From contig JAZRVH010000033.1 in the NCBI GenBank assembly GCA_045598965.1, positions 62,001 to 126,000 on the forward strand: a stretch of 64,000 bases of DNA, in the 5' to 3' direction. The translations under genes and the position numbers were made by a program. This stretch comes from RGIG426 sp045598965 (GTDB lineage Bacteria > Bacillota > Clostridia > Oscillospirales > Acutalibacteraceae). Shown here piece by piece: positions 1 through 8,324 of this stretch (positions within the stretch are counted from its first letter, which is position 1; each line of letters starts with the position of its first letter). Under the pieces are notes generated by a model. That model was not told the origin of the DNA, ran no database searches, and saw only the letters and a list, made by a program, of their open reading frames with translations.

Positions 1-2
1 TC

Positions 3-2066
3 GGTGCGATGGTTTACGATTTGCTTTTGTGCCCGAACACCATCGGAGCTACGGTGACTTTTGAAGGCACAAACGGACAGTCAATGCTGTGTAACGCTAA
101 TGCCGATTATTATGATTTTGACATTGTCGGCGACGGCGAAACCATTTTGTATTTTGACCAGTCGAAGAAAAACCTGACCTTTACCGCGGTCGCTAACACC
201 GATTACGGGCTGACTGTCGGCGACGTGACGGTGGACGAAACCAATAAAAACGATATCTTCGGCGACGGTACGGCGTCGTATGACCCCGATGCCAAAACGC
301 TGACCCTTAATAACGCCACCATCGACACGTGGAGTAGAGTAAACGGCTGGTCGGATGCGATTTGCTCAAAAAAACCGCTGACCGTGGTGCTTGTCGGCGA
401 CAACGTGATAGATATGACCTTTGCCGAATACACAGAAAACGGCTATGGTGCAGCCATCGAGAGCTATTGGGACGTGACGGTGACCGGTGATGGCAACTTG
501 ACGCTGAAAGACGATAAAATTGCGGACAACTTTGACCTAACCGGCATTTATGCCTGTTACAATCTCGATTTCCAAATCGACGGCGACTTCACCATGGATG
601 CTGGTGTCAAGTCGGGTAACGAGATTTCCGTGCTGTATGCGGGCAACAGGTCGGTGACCTATTCTGCGAAGAACACGTCGATTTCCATCGGTGATGTGTA
701 TTATGCCAATCTGTTTTATGGCTACCACGACGTGTCGATTAAAAACATCGACAACTTTACGCTGACGACGGGCGAAACGACCAACGGCACCGAAATGGTG
801 TATGCAATTCAGGGTAAGGTGTTTATCGAAAACTCCGGCACGATGACGATGACCTCCGGCAAGTCGCAAACGGTCAACTACGGCTTTAGTTGCGGCGACT
901 GTATCATCCTCAACGACGGCGACTTTACGCTGGATATCGGAGATGCCAATGACACTGCATACGGCATTGGCTGCCGGGATTTGAGCGTTGTGAGCGGCAA
1001 GGCACTGACTCTTAAAACCGGCAATTCCGACATGGGCGGAAGTCAGACGTTGAATGCGACCGGCATGGCGACCTTTATGTGCAGTGGCACAGTGAACGTG
1101 GAAGCCGGCTCCGGCTACGACCAGTTGTATGCTCTTATGGCGAATGACATTCTGCTTACGGGCGATGCAAAATACACCTTTACGACGGGTGATTCCTCCG
1201 ACTTTTGTACCGATGGCCTTTATGCCTACAATTCGGTGCGTATCGCAGACGAAGCGGATGTGACGGTGAATATCGGGCTTACGAACGGCTACGGATACTA
1301 TTCGTACGCTATTAGCGGCACCGAAGTGGTGATTACCGATGCCGCAACCGTGGATGTGACGGCGGCGGGTGCCCCGAACGGTGCGGTTTTCGGCGTGCAG
1401 GGTCATTGGTCGACGGAGATTAGCACCTACGGTAACGTGAGCGTGAAAGCCGGCGATGAGTCGGATGTTTCTGTCGGCATTATTTCGAATGATGTCACCA
1501 TCAGCGGCACCGGCGAGGGGAACTCCATTTATGTTGAGGGCAAAGACGGGGCGTTCAGCTCACTGCCGACATTCAGCGAAAATGCGTATGCGATTACCGG
1601 TGCGAAAGGCGACGAAACCGAACTGAAAGAGATTGATATCGAAGACTTTCTTGCGTATGCAAAGGTGAAGCTGACGGCTTCGAATACCGAGCCGAGTGAG
1701 ACGGAGCCTACAGAAACCGAATCCACGGGTACTGAACCGACCGGCACCGAACCCACCGGTACTGAGCCGACGGGTACTGAACCTACGAGTGTTGAGCCGA
1801 CCGGTACGGAACCTACGAGTGTTGAGCCGACCGGTACGGAGGTTGAACCCACGGGTACCGGCACTGAGCCGGAAGAACTTCTCGGCGACGCTAATGGTGA
1901 CGGAGCGGTCAATATGAAAGACGTGTTGACACTTCGTAAATACCTTGCCGGTATGGATGTTTCTTACAACGCTTCCGAAGCCGACGTGAACGGGGATGGC
2001 GACGTCAATATGAAAGACGTGCTCATGCTTCGCAAATTCTTGGCGGGCCTCATCACAGAGTTATAA
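3..2066 (+). CDS. Secreted beta-helix-like repeat protein with C-terminal dockerin (5' partial)
   Basis: The reading frame is already open at base 3 and no signal peptide follows the first ATG (base 9), so the true start lies outside the window. From that ATG about 685 residues are visible. Residues 1-555 are short Gly/Asp/Thr-rich strands with recurring patterns such as LTLNNATI, VTVTGDGNLTL and FTLDIGD, which I read as a parallel beta-helix or carbohydrate-binding repeat region. Residues 558-622 are a Thr/Pro/Glu linker. The last 60 residues form a two-repeat type I-like dockerin (DANGDGAVNMKD and DVNGDGDVNMKD, each followed by an LRKxLAG helix). Dockerins bind calcium and dock to cohesins of a scaffoldin. 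No cohesin is visible in the window. The dockerin call is strong; the substrate of the repeat region is unknown. A perfect terminator follows. Confidence 0.85.
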   Translation, partial: GAMVYDLLLCPNTIGATVTFEGTNGQSMLCNANADYYDFDIVGDGETILYFDQSKKNLTFTAVANTDYGLTVGDVTVDETNKNDIFGDGTASYDPDAKTLTLNNATIDTWSRVNGWSDAICSKKPLTVVLVGDNVIDMTFAEYTENGYGAAIESYWDVTVTGDGNLTLKDDKIADNFDLTGIYACYNLDFQIDGDFTMDAGVKSGNEISVLYAGNRSVTYSAKNTSISIGDVYYANLFYGYHDVSIKNIDNFTLTTGETTNGTEMVYAIQGKVFIENSGTMTMTSGKSQTVNYGFSCGDCIILNDGDFTLDIGDANDTAYGIGCRDLSVVSGKALTLKTGNSDMGGSQTLNATGMATFMCSGTVNVEAGSGYDQLYALMANDILLTGDAKYTFTTGDSSDFCTDGLYAYNSVRIADEADVTVNIGLTNGYGYYSYAISGTEVVITDAATVDVTAAGAPNGAVFGVQGHWSTEISTYGNVSVKAGDESDVSVGIISNDVTISGTGEGNSIYVEGKDGAFSSLPTFSENAYAITGAKGDETELKEIDIEDFLAYAKVKLTASNTEPSETEPTETESTGTEPTGTEPTGTEPTGTEPTSVEPTGTEPTSVEPTGTEVEPTGTGTEPEELLGDANGDGAVNMKDVLTLRKYLAGMDVSYNASEADVNGDGDVNMKDVLMLRKFLAGLITEL
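1687..1871 (+). repeat. EPTGT-type 15-bp tandem repeat linker
   Basis: Degenerate 15-bp units encode EPTGT, EPTSV and EPTET in tandem between the repeat domain and the dockerin. This is typical of flexible, possibly glycosylated linkers in secreted multidomain enzymes. Synonymous drift between units shows that the array is not recent. Confidence 0.8.
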
Positions 2067-2080
2067 TTCCGTTATAAAAG

Positions 2081-2125
2081 AACGGGCAAAGTGAACCTTG
2101 TAATCACTTTGCCCGTTTTTGTTTT
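2081..2125 (+). terminator. Intrinsic terminator after the first dockerin gene
   Basis: A perfect 14-bp stem (AACGGGCAAAGTGA and its complement) with a 9-nt loop is followed by a T-rich tract. It lies 15 bases after the stop codon. Confidence 0.92.
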
Positions 2126-2131
2126 CTTTCG

Positions 2132-2160
2132 TTGACAAACGGGGGAAAATACAGTATACT
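2132..2160 (+). promoter_or_regulatory. Sigma-A promoter of the second dockerin gene
   Basis: TTGACA (2132-2137), a 17-bp spacer and TATACT (2155-2160). This is a consensus -35 and near-consensus -10, 38 bases before the ATG at 2198. Confidence 0.9.
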
Positions 2161-2197
2161 GTTCTTGCTCGTTTATCTAAAAACAAGGAGAATCATT

Positions 2198-3463
2198 ATG
2201 AAAACAGTAAAAATTCGTTTTTTGGCACTTTTCTCGGCAGTGATAATGTTGATTGTCGCTTTGCCGCTTTTTTCGGTGTCTGCCGAAAATGAATTGGTGG
2301 TTACCGTTATTTACGGCGACGCCAACGATGACGGCAATGTGAATATGAAAGATGTGTTGTTGCTCCGTAAGTTTATTGTGGGGACGGGCGAGCCCGCCAA
2401 CTACGACGCTGCGGATGCCAATAACGATGCGGATATCAATATGAAAGATGTGTTGGCGATTCGCAAGCATATCGCCAATCTTATCGTTTTGCCCACCCGT
2501 CAATATACCATTCCCACCACGACGGTGACGACAAAACCGACCACAGTGCCGACCACGAAACCGACGGTTCCCATGCCGTCGAACGCACGGGAGGACTGGG
2601 ACCCGAAATCCGGCATTGATTATGAAGATCCGGCGATTAACTTTATCGAGGGTACCTCTAAGACGCTGGGCGTTTGGTGGTGGGTGCCGCAATATAACGA
2701 CAACAGTATCCGCTCGTATATGGATCTGTTTAAGAAAAACCAGGTAACTGAGATTTACTACGAATCCTATTCCATGCTGTATGGCGGTTCCGGCACCCGT
2801 GCACAGCTTCACCATTTTGTGTCCATTGCCGCCGAATACGGAATTCGTGTTGCCGTCTTGTACGATGACCAGGGTTCCATTTACGGAAGCGGCCCGTTTA
2901 ATCGCTGTGTGGACGGTTTCCTCTCCTATAAGAGCGAATTCCCGGACGATGACCTGTATGCGTTGCATTGCGACGTTGAGCCGTCGAAAGCACAGCTGAA
3001 ATACTATGTGAAAAACTTCATTCCGCAGGTTGCAGAGGCCCGTGCCAAGGGTGTGCCGGTGGAACTGGATGTCGCCTGCGGTTGGGAGGCAGACGGTCGT
3101 ACGATTGAGTACAACGGTGTGACCGGCATTTATAACATTCTCGCCGCCAACTGCGACACGCTGTGCATGATGTCTTATCGTGACAAATCGTCGGATATTT
3201 ACGGCTGTGGTATGAACATCATTCCCGCCGCCAAGCAGTACGGTACCAAAGTGGTGTTTGGTATTGAGCTCGGTAACTCCGGCGAAGGTGACCAAGTCGA
3301 TTTCCACGATGAGGGTATTTATACCGCCTGGTCGGAGCTGTATAAGCTGAACAAAAAGGTGGATAACAAGGGCATTGAAGAGGATTTCGCCGTGGGATAT
3401 GCGATTCACTCGGAATCCACGATGAGAGGCCTGCGTACGCACTGGGGCGACTATCTGAACTAA
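2198..3463 (+). CDS. Secreted dockerin protein with WWW/DxE TIM-barrel-like domain
   Basis: 421 residues from the ATG at 2198, chosen because AAGGAG lies 7 bases upstream and a clean signal peptide follows (about residues 1-29, ending SVSA). A two-repeat dockerin occupies residues 41-100, directly after the signal peptide, which is an unusual N-terminal position. A Thr/Pro linker follows, then a domain of about 260 residues. This domain starts with GVWWWV (W160-W162), continues with EIYYESY, an alternating helix/strand pattern, HCDVEPS (D259, E261) and MMSYRDK. The same landmarks occur in the proteins at 48870 and 50920. A GxW strand, a DxE strand end and an M-S-Y strand resemble GH18-like barrels, so a glycan-active enzyme is my inference. 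I cannot assign a named family with certainty (DUF4855-like is possible). It has its own promoter and terminator. Confidence 0.85.
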   Translation: MKTVKIRFLALFSAVIMLIVALPLFSVSAENELVVTVIYGDANDDGNVNMKDVLLLRKFIVGTGEPANYDAADANNDADINMKDVLAIRKHIANLIVLPTRQYTIPTTTVTTKPTTVPTTKPTVPMPSNAREDWDPKSGIDYEDPAINFIEGTSKTLGVWWWVPQYNDNSIRSYMDLFKKNQVTEIYYESYSMLYGGSGTRAQLHHFVSIAAEYGIRVAVLYDDQGSIYGSGPFNRCVDGFLSYKSEFPDDDLYALHCDVEPSKAQLKYYVKNFIPQVAEARAKGVPVELDVACGWEADGRTIEYNGVTGIYNILAANCDTLCMMSYRDKSSDIYGCGMNIIPAAKQYGTKVVFGIELGNSGEGDQVDFHDEGIYTAWSELYKLNKKVDNKGIEEDFAVGYAIHSESTMRGLRTHWGDYLN

Positions 3464-3470
3464 AAACTAT

Positions 3471-3501
3471 ATCCCGCCTTGATATTCAAGGCGGGATTTT
3501 T
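3471..3501 (+). terminator. Intrinsic terminator
   Basis: 12-bp perfect stem (ATCCCGCCTTGA and its complement), TAT loop and a T-tract. The following transporter start codon is only 15 bases downstream. Confidence 0.9.
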
Positions 3502-3515
3502 GTGGGAGAAACGCT

Positions 3516-4439
3516 ATGAGAAAACAGCAATTAAAAGGAAGTGCCATGCTGACGCTTTGTGCTATGATTTGGGGCTCGGCATTTGTGGCACAAAGCACCG
3601 CTATGCAATATATTGATTCGTTTACCTTTCAATCGGTGCGTTCGTTTTTGGGGGCATTGGTGCTGCTTCCGTTTGTTTTGTTGCGTCGAAAAAAAGGTGT
3701 GGCAACAACCTGCGACAAAAAGAAGTTTTTGAAAGTGGGCCTTGCCTGCGGTGTTACGCTGTGTGTGGCGTGCTGCTTACAGCAATTTGGCATTTATGTG
3801 AACGATTTTATGGCAAGCCTCACCGGCACGGCAACGGAGGGTGCGGTAGTCGGTAAAGCGGGATTTGTTACCGCTTTGTATATTTTGCTTGTGCCGCTGT
3901 TCGGTCTGTTTTTTAAGAAAAAAGTGGGTGCTAAGGTTTGGCTCGGTGTAGGACTTGCTTTGTGTGGACTGTACCTCTTATGTATGACCGGAAAAACCCA
4001 CCCGGATTTAGGGGACATTCTTGTATTTGGCAGTGCGGTGTTTTTTGCGATACAAATCCTCATTGTCGACCGCTTTATTGACGAGGTGGATGGCGTAGAG
4101 CTGTCCTGCTTTCAGTTCCTTGTCGTGGGCGTTCTTTCCGGGATTGGAATGATTGCCTTTGAGCACCCGTCCATTCACGCCTTGTGTAACGCATGGGTGG
4201 AAATTCTCTATGCGGGAATTTTGTCCAATGGCGTTGCGTATACCTTGCAGATTTTAGGGCAAAAATATACACCGCCGACGCTGGCGTCCATGCTGATGAG
4301 CCTCGAATCCGTATTTGCGGTGTTGGCGGCCGCCTTGTTGCTTGGACAAATCCCCACAGTGGTGCAAATTTGCGGTTGTGTGGTGATGTTTGCCGCCATT
4401 GTGTTGGTACAGTTGCCGGAAAAGAAAAAAGAATCCTAA
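3516..4439 (+). CDS. EamA/DMT family transporter
   Basis: 307 residues with about ten hydrophobic segments arranged as two EamA repeats (roughly residues 7-148 and 158-302). The N-terminal segment GSAMLTLCAMIWGSAFV is the typical first helix with the W-G-S/F pattern of drug/metabolite transporters. It is an inner-membrane exporter or permease of unknown substrate; many relatives move amino acids or metabolites. GGGAG lies 7 bases before the ATG. The gene sits just after a terminator, with no room for a promoter between them, so it depends on read-through or on a promoter inside the upstream gene. The C-terminus is a short Lys/Glu-rich cytoplasmic tail. Confidence 0.9.
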   Translation: MRKQQLKGSAMLTLCAMIWGSAFVAQSTAMQYIDSFTFQSVRSFLGALVLLPFVLLRRKKGVATTCDKKKFLKVGLACGVTLCVACCLQQFGIYVNDFMASLTGTATEGAVVGKAGFVTALYILLVPLFGLFFKKKVGAKVWLGVGLALCGLYLLCMTGKTHPDLGDILVFGSAVFFAIQILIVDRFIDEVDGVELSCFQFLVVGVLSGIGMIAFEHPSIHALCNAWVEILYAGILSNGVAYTLQILGQKYTPPTLASMLMSLESVFAVLAAALLLGQIPTVVQICGCVVMFAAIVLVQLPEKKKES

Positions 4440-4465
4440 TATCGCCGAAAAAAGTGAAAAAACAC

Positions 4466-4494
4466 TTTACATTCGGTACGAGATATGGTATCCT
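4466..4494 (+). promoter_or_regulatory. Probable sigma-A promoter
   Basis: TTTACA (4466-4471), 17-bp spacer, TATCCT (4489-4494), about 40 bases before the ATG at 4533. Confidence 0.65.
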
Positions 4495-4532
4495 TTTGCT
4501 TGTTATTTTTGCAAACAAGAGGGGATAGCCTT

Positions 4533-5393
4533 ATGAGTGCAACAAAAAAATGGAAGAAAGTTCTTGTTATCACTGCATCGGCCGTTGTGGCGTGTGCCGC
4601 TATCACACTGCTCTTGATTATCGTGATTATTCCGAATGTCAAATACAATGCGGCAATGAAATTGTATGATGAAGAGTTCTATGATGACGCATACGAGGCG
4701 TTCAAGGTGATGGATTACAAGGACAGCAAGGACAAAGAGGTCGAGTGTCTTTACCAGAGCCAAGCACACATAACACAAACACTTTTTGACCTAAGGAAAG
4801 ACGATATTATCAAGTTCGGTCAGTATGAGCAGGACGGCAACGTGAAAAACGGCAAAGAGGAAATCGAATGGCAGGTGCTGGACGTAAAAGACGGCAAGGC
4901 TCTTGTTGTCAGCCTTTATGCTCTTGAAGCGAAAGCATATAATTCGCCGTGGAAAGACGTGACGTGGGAGACTTGCACGCTTCGTAAGTGGCTGAACGAC
5001 AGTTTCTTAAGCACTGCATTCGGCCCGCAACACCAAAAGTTCATTCCCGCCGTGACGGTGCCTGCCGACGCAAATCCAAATTATAAAACGAATCCCGGCA
5101 ACGATACAAATGATAAAGTGTTTTTGTTGAGCTTGAAGGAAGCGGAAACGTATTTCCCCGATGGCTATGAAAGACGTTGCGAAAAGAGCGAAAAAGTGCA
5201 TCGTCTCACGGATGACGAGTCCTGCCACAGTGAATGTTGGTGGTGGTTGCGGACACCCAGTTCTCGCCAAAACGAGGCGACCATTGTCAGGGGATACGGA
5301 GTGACCAGCGATTTCAGCAACCTCCCTGTTTGTAACTCCTACGGTGCGGTTCGCCCCGCAATGTGGATTGAATTTAAAAAAATATATGATTAA
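4533..5393 (+). CDS. Membrane-anchored DUF6273 domain protein
   Basis: 286 residues. The start at 4533 is chosen because AGAGGGG lies upstream and a basic N-terminus (MSATKKWKK) is followed by one membrane helix (about residues 10-33), predicting an anchored protein with its bulk outside. A short charged region with DDAYEAFKVMDYKDSKDKE looks like a TPR-like stretch. From about residue 85 the pattern FGQYEQDG ... IEWQVLDVKDGKALVVS ... TCTLRKWLNDSF, followed by WWWLRTP and a C-terminal AVRPAMWI, is typical of DUF6273 domains found in many gut clostridia. The biochemical role of this domain is not known. It has its own promoter and a terminator after the stop codon. Confidence 0.8.
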   Translation: MSATKKWKKVLVITASAVVACAAITLLLIIVIIPNVKYNAAMKLYDEEFYDDAYEAFKVMDYKDSKDKEVECLYQSQAHITQTLFDLRKDDIIKFGQYEQDGNVKNGKEEIEWQVLDVKDGKALVVSLYALEAKAYNSPWKDVTWETCTLRKWLNDSFLSTAFGPQHQKFIPAVTVPADANPNYKTNPGNDTNDKVFLLSLKEAETYFPDGYERRCEKSEKVHRLTDDESCHSECWWWLRTPSSRQNEATIVRGYGVTSDFSNLPVCNSYGAVRPAMWIEFKKIYD

Positions 5394-5396
5394 CAA

Positions 5397-5423
5397 AAAG
5401 GCCGTCTTTGACGGTCTTTTTTT
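5397..5423 (+). terminator. Intrinsic terminator
   Basis: 10-bp stem (AAAGGCCGTC with GACGGTCTTT, one G-T pair), 3-nt loop and seven T. Confidence 0.85.
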
Positions 5424-5475
5424 CTGTCTTCTCGCATATAGGTATACAAAATCCACTGTGAAGGGGAGACAAGCG

Positions 5476-6984
5476 ATGGAATTTAATAAAAAAACAAAAT
5501 CAGTTGTGACTGCCGCAACACTTTTGGACGCTACCGAAGAAAAACCGGTAGATGCGGATGTGGTGCTGCCCGATTACTGTGCAGATGTGGCGGCTATCCT
5601 TTGTTGTGAGTTGACGCCGTCGGTGACGGCAACCGGCTGGAACGGTGATAAGTTGACCGTTGACGGGATGGTAAATGTGCGGGTGTTGTATTTGGACGAG
5701 GAACGGCGTTGTATGCACACCTATGAGGTCAGCCAGGCGTTTTCAACGGGATTTATTACCGATGGCCGACAGGGCGAAACGGCGGTTTTGGTGACGACAG
5801 AGACAGAATATCTCCATTGTCGTGCGGTGAGTCCCCGCCGATTGGATATCCACGGGGCGTTTTGCGTTCACGCAACCGCTGTCGGTACGAAAGAACAACA
5901 AGCCCTTGCCGCCGTTGAGGAGGAGTCTGTCTATGTGCAGACAAGAACAGTGACGGCGTGTGTGCCGGCAGGAAATGCCCAAAAACCGTTTTCTGTCAAT
6001 GAGGCATTAACCGGCGGCGAGGGGATTGAACGGGTGTTACGAAGCACTGCGGTGCCGACCGTCAGCGAGGTAAAAGTGTTGGCGGGAAAAATCATCGTCA
6101 AGGGCGACCTTACGGTGGATGCGTTGCTTTTGCGTGACGGACAAACCGGGCAAACAGAAGAAAAGCATTTTACGTTACCGTATAGCCAGATGATGGATTT
6201 GGCGGGCGTGGACGAAACCGCCACGGTGGATGCGTGGGCGACCGTTTTGTCCCATTCGCTTCGTTTGGAGGAGGATGGCGGCGAAAAAGCCCTTTGTTCC
6301 CACACGAAATTGTCGCTTTCCGCACAGATGTGGAAAGAGGAATGTGCCGACGTGATTACCGACGCCTATCATACGGCGATGCCGGTGTCGACAGAAAGCG
6401 AGGTTGTGACGGCAAGGCGACTTTTGAAGGTGTCCGATGAGCCGTTTACGCTGAGTCAAACGCTTCCTTTGCCGGAAAATGTGGCAAGCGTGTTATCGGT
6501 TTTCAGTGAGGCAAAGCCAATATCGGTGGAGGTTTTGGAAAACCGCTGTACGCTTTGCGGAAGACTTATGGTGCATTTGCTTTCCACGGATGACGAGGGA
6601 CAGGTGCAGTATTATAACCGGTCGGTAGATTTTTCAAAGTCGTTTGAAACGGCAGGGGACTTGGAGGAAATGACTTTGTTGACGCAATCGACCGATGCCA
6701 CCGTTGAGACAAAAGGTCAGCTGACGGTTCACGTGGCTTTGTGTGCCCATCGGCGGCAATATGATGAGGTGACAACAACCGTTCTCTCTGCTCTTGCGGG
6801 CGACGAGAATGCCGCTTATCCCGCTTGTGATGCGGCGGTAAAAATGGTGTATGCCGATGCGGGCGAGTCTTTGTGGAGCGTGGCAAAGTCCGCCCATACA
6901 TCCATAGAGGCGTTGAAAGCGGAAAATGACCTCAATGCCGATGTGTTAGAAAAACGCACCATGCTGCTTGTGCCGCTTACATGA
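5476..6984 (+). CDS. SipL-like spore coat morphogenetic protein (SPOCS/DUF3794 plus LysM)
   Basis: 502 residues from the ATG at 5476 (AAGGGGAG upstream). The N-terminal part contains the SPOCS/DUF3794 pattern, including the ATLLDATEEKPVDADVVLPDY and ADVAAILC stretches and a MVNVRVLYLDEE strand. Similar beta-rich units recur in the middle. The last 45 residues (SLWSVAKSAHTSIEALKAEN ... LLVPL) are a LysM domain. This architecture matches SipL of Clostridioides difficile, which is recruited to the forespore and needed for coat localisation with SpoIVA. I infer that the host can form spores, or descends from a spore former. There is no signal peptide, as expected for a mother-cell protein. A terminator follows; I found no convincing promoter (a -10-like TATACA lies at 5443). 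Confidence 0.85.
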   Translation: MEFNKKTKSVVTAATLLDATEEKPVDADVVLPDYCADVAAILCCELTPSVTATGWNGDKLTVDGMVNVRVLYLDEERRCMHTYEVSQAFSTGFITDGRQGETAVLVTTETEYLHCRAVSPRRLDIHGAFCVHATAVGTKEQQALAAVEEESVYVQTRTVTACVPAGNAQKPFSVNEALTGGEGIERVLRSTAVPTVSEVKVLAGKIIVKGDLTVDALLLRDGQTGQTEEKHFTLPYSQMMDLAGVDETATVDAWATVLSHSLRLEEDGGEKALCSHTKLSLSAQMWKEECADVITDAYHTAMPVSTESEVVTARRLLKVSDEPFTLSQTLPLPENVASVLSVFSEAKPISVEVLENRCTLCGRLMVHLLSTDDEGQVQYYNRSVDFSKSFETAGDLEEMTLLTQSTDATVETKGQLTVHVALCAHRRQYDEVTTTVLSALAGDENAAYPACDAAVKMVYADAGESLWSVAKSAHTSIEALKAENDLNADVLEKRTMLLVPLT

Positions 6985-6986
6985 AG

Positions 6987-7025
6987 AAAACGGGTTTGGA
7001 ACAAACGTTCCAAACCCGTTTTTTG
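6987..7025. terminator. Intrinsic terminator between convergent genes
   Basis: 15-bp perfect stem (AAACGGGTTTGGAAC with its complement), 4-nt loop and a T-tract on the plus strand. A-residues on the 5' side give a usable T-tract for the minus-strand operon as well. Confidence 0.9.
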
Positions 7026-7030
7026 TGATT

Positions 7031-7171
7031 TTATTCGTCTTTCGGCTTGTCGCCGGTGGTTTTATTGAGGATAAATACCGAGGCCGCCAACAGTCCCAGA
7101 ACAATGAATACACCGACAAGACCTTGACCGATAATCGACAAGACGGTGGAAAGAGAGGTCATTAAAAGCAT
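7031..7171 (-). CDS. Tiny OadG-like membrane subunit of a sodium-pumping decarboxylase
   Basis: 46 residues: MLLMTSLSTVLSIIGQGL, then VGVFIVLGLLAASVFILN, then a charged tail ending TTGDKPKDE. There is one membrane helix with a short cytoplasmic tail. The start at 7171 is favoured over a Met two codons upstream because AAGGAGG sits 8 bases before it. It lies 12 bases downstream of oadB on the same strand. The gamma subunits of oxaloacetate/methylmalonyl-CoA decarboxylases are small one-helix proteins encoded beside oadB, so I infer that role. It is shorter than usual gamma subunits and lacks the long Pro/Ala-rich hinge. The sequence alone would not prove the function. Confidence 0.65.
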   Translation of the reverse strand: MLLMTSLSTVLSIIGQGLVGVFIVLGLLAASVFILNKTTGDKPKDE

Positions 7172-7183
7172 ATCCATTCCTCC

Positions 7184-8314
7184 TTAAAGCAACCCGGAAA
7201 CGAGGTGAAGCATAAGTCCGCCGGCAACAACCGACGCCACCTGACCGGAGACGTTGACACCGATAGCGTGGGGGAGCAAGAAGTTTTGATTATCCTCTTC
7301 ACGTCCCAGCTTGTGGACAATACGTGCCGACATGGGGAACGCCGAGATTCCGGCGGCACCAATCATCGGGTTGATTTTTTCTTTTAGGAACAAATTCAGG
7401 AATTTGGCAAACACAACGCCGCCCGCCGTATCAAAGATGAATGCCACCAGTCCGAGCCCTAAAATGAGCAGGGTTTCCCACGTGAGAAAGGCTTCGGCTT
7501 TCATGCCGACTGCCACGGTGATGCCGAGGAACAGCGTGACCAAATTCGCCAAAACGTTTTGGGCGGTTTCGGACAAGCTGTTCAGCACGCCGCATTCACG
7601 AATGAGGTTACCGAACATCAGAAAGCCAATAAGCTCCACGCTGTCCGGGGCGATTACGCCGGTGATAATGGTTGCCAAAATCGGGAACAGAATGCGGGTG
7701 AGCTTGCTCACCGATTGAGGGGCATACGGCATACGGATACGCCGCTCATTTTTTGTGGTGAGGAGTTTGATAATCGGCGGCTGGATAATGGGAACCAACG
7801 CCATATACGAATATGCCGCCACGATGATAGCGGGCAGGTATCTTGAACCAAGCTCCTGTGCTACCACGATGGAGGTGGGGCCGTCTGCCGCACCGATGAT
7901 GGAGATAGATGCCGCATCCCGCAGTTCAAAGCCGCAAAGGCTTGCCATGGCAAAGGTGAAAAAGATGCCGAACTGTGCCGCTGCTCCGAAAAGCATCAGC
8001 CTGGGGTTTGCCAGCAGAGGGCCGAAATCAATCATAGCACCGATGCCGATAAAGAGAATAAGCGGCAAGAGCTCTTGGGATTTTACGCCCACGTCATAGA
8101 GGAACGTAAGGTTGTGCAACCCGTCGGCTAAACCAGGCAGGTTGACAAGAATGGCACCAAACCCGATGGGCAAGAGCAAGGAGGGTTCCATTTCCTTTTT
8201 GATGGCGAGGAAAATAAGGATTCCGCCGATGACCCACATAGTCATAAGCTTCCACCAGCTGCCATCTGAAAACATGGACAGAAAGTTTTGGACAAGGGGT
8301 TCAAAAAACGTCAT
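7184..8314 (-). CDS. oadB: Sodium ion-translocating decarboxylase subunit beta
   Basis: 376 residues, highly hydrophobic. It matches the OadB/MmdB/GcdB family: GVKSQELLPLILFIGIGAMIDFGPLL, IIGAADGPTSIVVAQ, and near the end MIGAAGISAFPMSARIVHKLG and LPHAIGVNVSGQVASVVAGG. These contain the conserved Asp and Asn/Ser residues used in sodium and proton movement. The protein carries out decarboxylation of carboxybiotin on a partner carrier, coupled to Na+ export. No carboxyltransferase (alpha) or biotin-carrier gene is in the window, so the substrate (oxaloacetate, methylmalonyl-CoA or glutaconyl-CoA) cannot be told. GAGGTG precedes the start; the gene follows the DUF1015 gene by 10 bases. Confidence 0.95.
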   Translation of the reverse strand: MTFFEPLVQNFLSMFSDGSWWKLMTMWVIGGILIFLAIKKEMEPSLLLPIGFGAILVNLPGLADGLHNLTFLYDVGVKSQELLPLILFIGIGAMIDFGPLLANPRLMLFGAAAQFGIFFTFAMASLCGFELRDAASISIIGAADGPTSIVVAQELGSRYLPAIIVAAYSYMALVPIIQPPIIKLLTTKNERRIRMPYAPQSVSKLTRILFPILATIITGVIAPDSVELIGFLMFGNLIRECGVLNSLSETAQNVLANLVTLFLGITVAVGMKAEAFLTWETLLILGLGLVAFIFDTAGGVVFAKFLNLFLKEKINPMIGAAGISAFPMSARIVHKLGREEDNQNFLLPHAIGVNVSGQVASVVAGGLMLHLVSGLL

Positions 8315-8324
8315 TTAACACACC

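Noticed and set aside
1687..1871. Linker repeats as a CRISPR-like array
   Set aside because: Units are contiguous with no spacers and encode a Pro/Thr/Glu linker in frame.
2177..3442. 421-codon minus-strand frame opposite the WWW/dockerin gene
   Set aside because: Antisense shadow; the plus-strand gene has signal peptide, dockerin, promoter and terminator.
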